In this document: piece by piece, positions 26,453-32,968 of the stretch | Position numbering within the stretch: position 1 is the first letter of the stretch | How the letters are laid out: each line of letters starts with the position of its first letter | Source: Alkalispirochaeta americana | Lineage (GTDB): Bacteria; Spirochaetota; Spirochaetia; DSM-27196; Alkalispirochaetaceae | Direction: 5' to 3' | Length of the DNA: 64,000 nt | Assembly (NCBI RefSeq): GCF_900156105.1 | Contig: NZ_FTMS01000007.1 | Coordinates: forward strand, 62,001 to 126,000 | Notes under the pieces: model-generated | The model's input: the letters and a program-made list of their open reading frames with translations, nothing else | What the model was told of the DNA's origin: nothing | Databases searched by the model: none | Translations under genes and position numbers: made by a program

Positions 26453-27598
26453 TCAGACGGTGAAGCCCTGATTGATCGCCCGAACCACCTTGGAGCGGTA
26501 GAGATTAACCTGCTTCTTCAACTGAACCAGTTCGTGGTGCTGACTTTTGATTGTCTCCACCAGGTCCCCCGTCGACAACGCGCCGGTGTTCAGTAGTTCT
26601 TCAATATAGTTCATTCTGTTCTCAAAATCACTCTCTGCTTCCGTTTCAGCGGCTTCAAAGGAGTCGTTGATCGTCTCCAGATCAAGGACGCTTCCGTCGG
26701 TATCGGCCTCGAGCTGGATCATCTTGTCGGCGATGCGGTAGATCGCCTGGGAGAGGATAGAGCTGGGTTTGTATCGGATGATGGGAAGCCGCGCCGAGAG
26801 GGCTGTGTCCTGGAGATCGTCCCGGAAGATGACTCCCAGGTGCAATAGATCGAGATCCAGGTATTGCTGGGCGCTCCGGCGGAGGCGGTTGATTTTCTCT
26901 GCGTCCTTGGGGTTTTCCAGCATATTCATGATCAGCCGGGGGCTGAAGCGCCGCATGGCGTGGCGGAATTTCTGGCCCGCTTCGGGATCCCGGATATCCA
27001 GCTCCCGGGCTATATCGGGAAAATAGACCTGGCGAAGGGTGCTCTTATCCTGGAAGAGCTCCTTCAGGTAGTCTGCTCCGGCTCCTGTTTTTCCCACTGT
27101 TCCCTGGAGCACCCGAAAGACGGCGTTTTTCAGGAAAAGGTAGGCGCTCACCGTGGCTGTGGGGGTGGGGGTGGTGCAGATGATTCCGTGGCTGGAGGTG
27201 AGGAAGAAATCCAGAGTGGTCTGGCCGGTGCCCGCTCCCAGGTCCATGATGAGGTAATCCGCTTCCAGGGAGGTGAGTTTTCGCACGAGCATCCGTTTCT
27301 GGCTTGCCGTGAGGTTTGCCAGGCCGGGGATCTCGGAATCACCGGGGATGAACTGCAGATTGGGAATTCCCGTATCGTTCAGGATAGAGGTGATCTTTTC
27401 CCGGGAATTGTTCAGGAGGGTGCCGATCGAACCGTTTATCGAGTTCATGCCCAGGATAAGATGGAGGTTTGATCCCCCCAGATCGAGATCGGCCAAAATG
27501 ACACGCTTCCCGGCCTGAGCCAGGGCGATTGCCAGGTTTGCCGAGACGAGGGATTTTCCTACTCCGCCTTTTCCGCTTGCTACGGGTACAATATACAT
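26453..27598 (-). CDS. MinD/ParA-family ATPase (FlhG-like)
   Basis: A 381-residue deviant Walker ATPase. The P-loop is SGKGGVGKSLVSANLA at residues 8-23, followed by ILADLDLGGSN (switch region) and YLIMDLGAGTGQTTLDFF (Walker B). The C-terminal third (residues about 300-381) is unlike MinD and contains acidic and coiled-coil segments. Such proteins place flagella or other polar structures by ATP-dependent dimerisation. Adjacency to the FapA-like gene supports a spatial-organisation role. It has a GGAGG-like site (GGAGGTTCCGGA) before the ATG. Confidence 0.88.
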   Translation of the reverse strand: MYIVPVASGKGGVGKSLVSANLAIALAQAGKRVILADLDLGGSNLHLILGMNSINGSIGTLLNNSREKITSILNDTGIPNLQFIPGDSEIPGLANLTASQKRMLVRKLTSLEADYLIMDLGAGTGQTTLDFFLTSSHGIICTTPTPTATVSAYLFLKNAVFRVLQGTVGKTGAGADYLKELFQDKSTLRQVYFPDIARELDIRDPEAGQKFRHAMRRFSPRLIMNMLENPKDAEKINRLRRSAQQYLDLDLLHLGVIFRDDLQDTALSARLPIIRYKPSSILSQAIYRIADKMIQLEADTDGSVLDLETINDSFEAAETEAESDFENRMNYIEELLNTGALSTGDLVETIKSQHHELVQLKKQVNLYRSKVVRAINQGFTV

Positions 27599-27708
27599 TC
27601 CGGAACCTCCAGGTTTGAGCCACTATGATAACAGGAAACCGGGAATAACAAAAACTGGAATCAGATGGTACGCACCAGTCCTTGCTGTGGTCAACCTGCC
27701 ATGACTAT

Positions 27709-27750
27709 TATTATGCTACTGAGTATTATGCTACTACATATTATGCTGTC
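27709..27750 (+). repeat. 15-bp period repeats with TATTATGCT units upstream of the processing protease
   Basis: TATTATGCTACT occurs at 27709-27720 and 27724-27735, followed by TATTATGCTGTC at 27739-27750, with a further TTATGCTGTC at 27766. Each TATTAT differs from the -10 consensus by one base, so the array supplies several -10-like hexamers 15 bases apart, 40-80 bases before the start codon. Confidence 0.75.
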
Positions 27751-27789
27751 GGTTGTGCACACCAGTTATGCTGTCAAGAGGAGTCGCCC

Positions 27790-29187
27790 ATGTTAAAAAG
27801 AAGTTCGTCGCCGCGGTCTGCCCTTTGGTTCCTTTGTGCCGCGGTGGGAACCGTGTTGGTTTTGGGTGTCCTTGCGGCACCTGCTCTTGCTGCGCAAGGC
27901 GGCTCCCGTTCTCCTGACCAGTCCCTGGCGCTCTTTGAACAGGTCTATCGGTTCATCCAGCGAAATTACGTGGACGAGGTTGATCCCGACGTTCTCATTG
28001 AGGGAGCGCTGAAAGGAATGTTCGAGAGTCTCGATGATCCTCACTCGGCGTACCTTTTTCCGGATCAGATGCGGAGTCTCACCGATACCACCAGTGGCCA
28101 GTTCGGTGGTGTGGGTCTCTATATCAATAAACCCTTCTCGTCCCGCGATGGGGGGCCGGTATATATTGAGGTGGTCTCGCCCATCGAGGGCACCCCCGCC
28201 GACCGGGCAGGGCTCGAGGCGGGAGACAGGATCAAGGCGATCGAAGGTGAGTCTACGGCTGATCTTGCTGTGGACGAGGTGGTGGATCGTCTGCGGGGAG
28301 CCCCCGGGTCCTCCGTGGAGGTGACGATCCTGCGGGGCCGGGACCTGGAGTTTCCCGTCACACTATCCCGGGCGATCATCCAGATTCCCACGGTACGTTG
28401 GGGAATGATCGATTCTTCCACGGCTTTTTTGCGAATTATCCAGTTTACCCCCCACACCCGGGACCGGGTGGCCGAGGCGCTCGAGGAGTTTCGCCAGGAG
28501 GGGTATACATCGATGGTGATCGATCTCCGCTCCAACCCCGGCGGGCTTCTTGAGTCTGTTGTTGACGTGGCGGATCTCTTTTTCGATGGCGGACTGGTGG
28601 TGGAGACCCGGGGCCGTGTTGCCAGCGAAAACAAGCGCTTCCAGGCGCGGTCCGGGCGGGCTGTGGCCAGCGATATTGCCCTGGCGGTGCTGATAAACGA
28701 TGGTTCTGCCTCGGCCTCGGAGATCCTGGCAGCGGCGCTGAAAGATCGGGATCGGGCTCGTCTCTTCGGTTCCACCACCTACGGGAAGGGGTCGGTGCAG
28801 CAGGTCCGGGGACTGGGCGATGGTGGCTTTCGCCTTACCATGTCCCGTTACTATACCCCGGCCGGAACGGACATCGATAAAAAGGGTATCTCTCCTCACG
28901 AAGAGGTGAAGGAAGCGCGGCTTTCCGAGGAGGAACAGCGGGCCTACATCGATCTTCGCCGGGAAAACCGCTTTGTCGATTTTGTCGATCAGGTGGGGGA
29001 TCCCTCCCCGGCCGACATCGACCGTTTTGTGCAGGACCTCCTTCAGGAAGGGGTGGAGATCGAGGCTGACAATCTGCGCCGCCTCGTTCGTGCCGAGGTG
29101 AACCGCGTGTTGCACCGGGATATTCTCTTTGACCTGGAAAACGATCGGGTTCTTCGGCGGGCCCTTGAGTACCTGCAGCAGTTGTGA
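27790..29187 (+). CDS. C-terminal processing peptidase, S41 family
   Basis: A 465-residue exported serine protease. The signal peptide is LWFLCAAVGTVLVLGVLAAPALA, cut before AQGG. A PDZ domain (VGLYINKPF ... GTPADRAGLEAGDRIKAIEGESTADL) precedes the catalytic core with RSNPGGLLESVVDVADLFF, the nucleophile Ser in NDGSASASEIL and the Lys in TTYGKGSVQQ. CtpA-type enzymes trim C-termini of periplasmic substrates. The start follows GAGGAG; the longer upstream frame is made of the repeat array and was rejected. Confidence 0.93.
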   Translation: MLKRSSSPRSALWFLCAAVGTVLVLGVLAAPALAAQGGSRSPDQSLALFEQVYRFIQRNYVDEVDPDVLIEGALKGMFESLDDPHSAYLFPDQMRSLTDTTSGQFGGVGLYINKPFSSRDGGPVYIEVVSPIEGTPADRAGLEAGDRIKAIEGESTADLAVDEVVDRLRGAPGSSVEVTILRGRDLEFPVTLSRAIIQIPTVRWGMIDSSTAFLRIIQFTPHTRDRVAEALEEFRQEGYTSMVIDLRSNPGGLLESVVDVADLFFDGGLVVETRGRVASENKRFQARSGRAVASDIALAVLINDGSASASEILAAALKDRDRARLFGSTTYGKGSVQQVRGLGDGGFRLTMSRYYTPAGTDIDKKGISPHEEVKEARLSEEEQRAYIDLRRENRFVDFVDQVGDPSPADIDRFVQDLLQEGVEIEADNLRRLVRAEVNRVLHRDILFDLENDRVLRRALEYLQQL

Positions 29188-29244
29188 TGACCGGAGAGAG
29201 CTGGGAGCTGCCGTCTTGGGCGAGGCCCTTTTGAGCGAGGAACG

Positions 29245-30033
29245 ATGAAGCACCTGGTGGTTTCTTCCATTCCCCCTCCAGGGGGCGAAATACATCTTTC
29301 CGGGCGGGATGCCCATTACCTGGGGCAGGTTCGGCGGCTTCGCCCGGGCGATTCTCTGGATTGTACCGATGGAAACGGCGGGGTGTGCCGGGCCCTGGTT
29401 TCTGTTGGTCCAGGGGGCGATCTGGTCCTGGTGGTTCAGAAGATCCTCGGGGAAGATCCTCAACAACCGGCCTCCCTGGAGCTGCCTCGGGGAGAGGTGT
29501 CCCTTGAGGTGTTCCTGCCTCTGCTGAAGGGTAAGCTCTTTGACAAGGCGCTGCGCCAGGTGACGGAGCTGGGGGCCGACCGGATCGTCCCTGTAGTAAC
29601 CCGGCACTGCGTGAAGCGACCGCCCCGGGAGGAGGCGGAGTTGCGCAAGAAAAATCAGCGTTGGGAGGTGATCCTGCGGGAGGCCTGTCAGCAGAGCGGC
29701 CGCAGTCGCCTCCCCGAGCTGACCCCGGTACAGGATCTCCCGGCTCTTGTCGATGGCACGCCGGGGATCGTCTTTCACGAGCGGGCAACCCGGGGGCTCA
29801 CTCGGGAGAAGGCGGCAGAGCTCTGGGTCGGGGGTGGCTCCCGGAGGGTTCTGACCGGTCCCGAAGGAGGGCTGGCTCCGGAGGAGGTGGCCTGTCTGGC
29901 TGAAGCGGGCTGGCTGGTCTGTTCTTTGCCTACACCGGTTTTACGGGCAGAAACGGCGGCAGTGGCGGCTCTGGCTATTGTCTTGCATCTGGGAAGCGAA
30001 CTACACTGTTCCTCCCGCTCGGTGATCCCCTGA
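29245..30033 (+). CDS. rsmE: 16S rRNA m3U1498 methyltransferase
   Basis: A 262-residue SPOUT-class enzyme that methylates U1498 of 16S rRNA using S-adenosylmethionine. Matches to RsmE are clear: HLSGRDAHYLGQVRRLRPGDSL in the PUA-like N-terminus, LPLLKGKLFDKALRQVTELGADRIVPV, ILREACQQSGRSRLPEL, and the SAM-binding knot TGPEGGLAPEEV ... LPTPVLRAETAAVAALAI. It follows the protease gene on the same strand. Confidence 0.96.
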   Translation: MKHLVVSSIPPPGGEIHLSGRDAHYLGQVRRLRPGDSLDCTDGNGGVCRALVSVGPGGDLVLVVQKILGEDPQQPASLELPRGEVSLEVFLPLLKGKLFDKALRQVTELGADRIVPVVTRHCVKRPPREEAELRKKNQRWEVILREACQQSGRSRLPELTPVQDLPALVDGTPGIVFHERATRGLTREKAAELWVGGGSRRVLTGPEGGLAPEEVACLAEAGWLVCSLPTPVLRAETAAVAALAIVLHLGSELHCSSRSVIP

Positions 30034-30059
30034 ATAATATAAATTGAGGTTGTAGAAGC

Positions 30060-30761
30060 ATGTCTTGTACGTTTCGACAGTTTTTTGGTTTGCCCCTGAT
30101 TGAGGATGCCCCGCCTGACCTGGCTCCGGTGTGGGGTGCAACCCGGACGGCCCCGGGGATTCTCTTCTTTGCCGGTCGCTCTTTTTTGTGGCGCCTGGTG
30201 CGTTCCCGACGGGTGCGAACCGGCCTCGCGGGCAAAAACGCCGCCGTCGTGCCCGCAGGCGGTGGTGCCCGCTGGCAAACCCGCCTGGCCTGCGGGTGTG
30301 ATATCGGTAAGTACAGCGCCTTTCAGGGGCTGATTCGCCTTCTCTCCCGAGCTGAGGAGGATCAGGCGGCGATTTTTATCGTGGACAGCGATCCCAAAGC
30401 GGTGAGGCGCATCGAGGAGAACCTGCGGATTACCTTTCCCGGGTTGCGGATTGTGGGCCGAGCGGCCTTCACTCCCGCCATTGCGACCTCGGTCACCACA
30501 GCTATCAGAAAAGCCGAGCCCCGAATCGTTTTGATAGGGTGCGCCAGAAAACCGGTTCTTCGCTGGATGATCGGGCAATACGACCAGGTGGGAAATGCCC
30601 TGGCTATTGTGGCGTCCCAGGCGGTGGATCGCATGGCGGGGCGCCGTCGCGGAATCTCTCCGGGGGATCTCCTGGGGGCTCCCCTGCAGCTTCTGGTGCC
30701 GCTGCTTCTGGTGGGCCACCGGCTGGTTTTGATCCATCGCTGGAAAAAGCTGCAAGCGTGA
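30060..30761 (+). CDS. Degenerate WecG/TagA/CpsF-like (GT26) protein
   Basis: A 233-residue protein whose central part resembles GT26 glycosyltransferases: DPKAVRRIEENLRITFPGLRIVGRAAF parallels their 'xVaexaxxnLrxxyPgLxivG' strand-helix, PRIVLIGCARKPVLRW parallels 'DLLLVGLGaPkQExW', and AIVASQAVDRMAGRRR parallels 'AIGVGGAFDxLAGxxxR'. The conserved PkQE and GGAFD residues are not kept, so transferase activity is doubtful. The real homology would need a profile search. The 3' end overlaps the antisense fxsA-like gene by about 158 bases. Confidence 0.5.
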   Translation: MSCTFRQFFGLPLIEDAPPDLAPVWGATRTAPGILFFAGRSFLWRLVRSRRVRTGLAGKNAAVVPAGGGARWQTRLACGCDIGKYSAFQGLIRLLSRAEEDQAAIFIVDSDPKAVRRIEENLRITFPGLRIVGRAAFTPAIATSVTTAIRKAEPRIVLIGCARKPVLRWMIGQYDQVGNALAIVASQAVDRMAGRRRGISPGDLLGAPLQLLVPLLLVGHRLVLIHRWKKLQA

Positions 30762-31176
30762 CATATTCGTGGACCGCCGGGAGCACCTCCCGGTGGCAGC
30801 GGAGAAAGATTGCTGAGAAGATGAACCGCCCCGGCGGATAATACAAGAGAAGCCCCAGAAAATCACTGACAAATCCCGGAAGAACCAGGAGCACCCCTGC
30901 CGTGATCACCGCTGCCAGGCGGGCGTACCGGAAGGGGCGGAAGATTCCCCGGCGGGCCTCGCTGCGGATAATTCGTATCCTGTGGTGAATTGAGTTCCCC
31001 AGGACAATCGCTGCCGCCAGCGCCACCGCCCCCTGGGCGGCCAGAGCTGCGTAGAGGCCGATCTCCCGCGAGACCAGCACCAGGACCCACCCGTCGGCCA
31101 GGAGCAGTGTGGCCAGAAGCAACAACTGTGAGAAAAGGGCCGCCACGTGGCGACGATTCACGAAGAGCAGGAGCAT
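30604..31176 (-). CDS. FxsA family membrane protein
   Basis: A 190-residue inner-membrane protein. The diagnostic region is GVLLVLPGFVSDFLGLLLYYPPGRFI, matching the FxsA 'PGFltDllGlllllPptR' motif, after two hydrophobic helices. E. coli FxsA affects exclusion of phage T7 by the F plasmid; the general role is unknown. After the membrane part comes a Gly/Pro/Ala-rich tail of about 45 residues that is antisense to the GT26-like gene, so the tail may be longer than in relatives. The start at MLLLFVNRRH is the first Met before the conserved region. Confidence 0.78.
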   Translation of the reverse strand: MLLLFVNRRHVAALFSQLLLLATLLLADGWVLVLVSREIGLYAALAAQGAVALAAAIVLGNSIHHRIRIIRSEARRGIFRPFRYARLAAVITAGVLLVLPGFVSDFLGLLLYYPPGRFIFSAIFLRCHREVLPAVHEYVTLAAFSSDGSKPAGGPPEAAAPEAAGEPPGDPPERFRDGAPPCDPPPGTPQ

Positions 31177-31290
31177 TTCCGGGTCCACGCCTGTATTGTG
31201 GCGTGAGGAAGCACGGGAGCGCAACCTTTCGGCTCGGGTCTTGCCGTCTCCTTCGTGATTGAAACAATCGGGCAACGGCAATAAAGCGCA

Positions 31291-31385
31291 AGAATTCGAG
31301 AAAATAAATAAATAAATTTTTATGTAATTATATTTGCATTTTTTATGGTATTATTTTATAAATATTCCGAAATGTTTATTACAGT
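31291..31385. other. AT-rich island before the sigma-54-type AAA+ gene
   Basis: About 95 bases are nearly all A/T, including three tandem AAAT/TAAA units and runs such as TATTATTTTATAAATA, in a genome that is otherwise GC-rich. It covers the start of the next gene and probably contains its promoter. It may bend or melt easily. No sigma-54 box (TGGCAC-N5-TTGC) was found in it. Confidence 0.8.
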
Positions 31386-32667
31386 AACATCCAGGGCTGA
31401 TCTGGCACGAGCGGTTACCCAGGCGGCCCGAGGGCTGGGGCGGGTCTGGCACGCCTCGGGGGTGCAGGAGTTGCAGGACCATTCCCGGGGGAACTTGTCC
31501 TGTTGGAAGGGTCTTATCATCGACTTCCGGGACTATCCCCGGGAGCGCTTTCGCCTGGTTGATCAACCCTCCTGGTTAAGTGGTGCCGTGCTGGTTGTGG
31601 CCGTTGTGGAGGAGAGCCAGGGAGAGTTGCTGTTTGATCTGGCTCGGCGAGGTGTTCGAACCTGGCTTCCGGGGGTTCCCGACGGGGCTTTTCTGAGAGA
31701 AACTCTGGAGGGTCTCCTTCGGGAGGGCCAGGAGCGTCCCGGCGGGGCGTTCCTGGCAAGGAAGTTTGCCAACGATAATGCCCGGAAGCAACCCCGGCAT
31801 GAACCGTCCTGTCACGAGGAGGATGGTGTTCTCCACGCCCTGGGAGGGGTCAGTGCAGCGGGGCGTGCGCTTCAGGATGCCGTACGGGGAGCCTCCGCAA
31901 GCGGCTTGCCCGTGGTGCTCACCGGGGAGTCCGGTGCAGGCAAACAGGTGGTGGCCCAGGCGATTCATGCCCTCTCTCCCCGCCGGGACAAACCCTTTGT
32001 AGATGTCAATATCTGTGGTGTTCCCGAGGGCCTTTTCGAATCGGAGTTCTTTGGAACCGTCCCGGGAGCCTACACCGGAGCGGTGCGCCGGAAAGGATAT
32101 TTCCACTCGGCCCGGGGAGGGACCCTCTTTCTGGACGAGATAGGAGACCTGCCTGGGACGCTTCAGCCCAAACTGCTGAAAGCGATCGAGCAGGGATCGG
32201 TTTATTCTGTGGGGAGCGACGAGTCTCGCCGGGTGGAGACCAGGCTTATCTGCGCCACCAACAGAAACATCGAGAACATGGTGCGCACGGGGCGGTTCAG
32301 GGAAGATCTCTGGTACCGGATCGCCTCGATCATCATAGAAATCCCCCCCTTGCGGGATCGTCTGGAGGACATTCCGTTGCTGGCCTCGAAGATACTGCAG
32401 GCCCTGGGAAAAGCCGAGGTTATTCTGGCGCCCGATGCCCTGGCGGCATTGCAGCACCGGCGGTGGCCGGGAAACGTGCGCGAGCTGAAATCGGTCCTGG
32501 AGCGGTCGGTTTTGATTCCCGATGCTCCCGGCCGGGTCAGGGAGATTCTCCGTTCCCGGGATTTGGTCTTCTCGCCGAAGATAACGAGCCGCGTCTGGAC
32601 CGAAGCTGCCGAGGGGGACTACACTGGCGATCTCTATGAATATGAAAGACGAGGTGATCACCTTTAA
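31372..32667 (+). CDS. Sigma-54-interacting AAA+ protein without a recognisable DNA-binding domain
   Basis: About 431 residues. The N-terminal 120 residues look like a degenerate receiver or other regulatory domain (GLIIDFRDY, AVLVVAVVEESQG). The AAA+ domain has Walker A TGESGAGKQ, the sigma-54 contact loop as GAYTGA instead of GAFTGA, Walker B GGTLFLDEIGDLP, and arginine-finger region GRFREDLWYRI. After the AAA+ lid (WPGNVRELKSVLERSVL) only about 50 residues follow and no Fis-type helix-turn-helix is seen. The start is uncertain (31345 or 31372; no ribosome site). The 3' end overlaps the next gene by 32 bases. Confidence 0.82.
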   Translation: MFITVTSRADLARAVTQAARGLGRVWHASGVQELQDHSRGNLSCWKGLIIDFRDYPRERFRLVDQPSWLSGAVLVVAVVEESQGELLFDLARRGVRTWLPGVPDGAFLRETLEGLLREGQERPGGAFLARKFANDNARKQPRHEPSCHEEDGVLHALGGVSAAGRALQDAVRGASASGLPVVLTGESGAGKQVVAQAIHALSPRRDKPFVDVNICGVPEGLFESEFFGTVPGAYTGAVRRKGYFHSARGGTLFLDEIGDLPGTLQPKLLKAIEQGSVYSVGSDESRRVETRLICATNRNIENMVRTGRFREDLWYRIASIIIEIPPLRDRLEDIPLLASKILQALGKAEVILAPDALAALQHRRWPGNVRELKSVLERSVLIPDAPGRVREILRSRDLVFSPKITSRVWTEAAEGDYTGDLYEYERRGDHL

Positions 32668-32953
32668 GGTGGATGGTGCCCTGGCGGAACAGCTCCGCTC
32701 GCTCCCCAACCGCTCCGAGTTTATCCGACAGGCCGTTCTTCAGGCGCTGGAAATGGAGTGTCCCCTTTGTCATGGCACGGGAACGCTCTCGGTGAATCAG
32801 ATGGCTCATTGGCGGGCCTTCCGCGAGCATCACCGTCTGGTAACGTGCGATGTGTGCGGGGAGCCCCATCTTGCCTGCGAGGATCAGGATGATGTCCACG
32901 CTCCCGAATCTCACCCTGCAGAAGCGCCCGGCACGAACCAGGGTGAGGGTTGA
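32636..32953 (+). CDS. Ribbon-helix-helix protein with C-terminal zinc-binding cysteines
   Basis: A 105-residue protein. Residues 7-40 match a ribbon-helix-helix (CopG/MetJ-type) DNA-binding fold: VITFKVDGALAEQLRSL then NRSEFIRQAVLQAL. The remainder carries two CxxC pairs, CPLCHGTGTLS and CDVCGEPHLAC, likely binding zinc. The tail after about 90 is disordered. Overlap with the upstream AAA+ gene implies translational coupling. With the AAA+ protein lacking its own DNA-binding domain, this partner could provide it; that is inference only. Confidence 0.7.
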   Translation: MNMKDEVITFKVDGALAEQLRSLPNRSEFIRQAVLQALEMECPLCHGTGTLSVNQMAHWRAFREHHRLVTCDVCGEPHLACEDQDDVHAPESHPAEAPGTNQGEG

Positions 32954-32968
32954 TCAGGGAGGGACAGG

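Noticed and set aside
27682-27789. N-terminal extension of the processing protease (MLWSTCHDYYYATEYYATTYY)
   Set aside because: It is translation of the 15-bp repeats; GAGGAG and a signal peptide start at 27790.
31291-31385. Sigma-54 promoter in the AT-rich island
   Set aside because: No GG-N10-GC spacing matching TGGCAC-N5-TTGCW was found.
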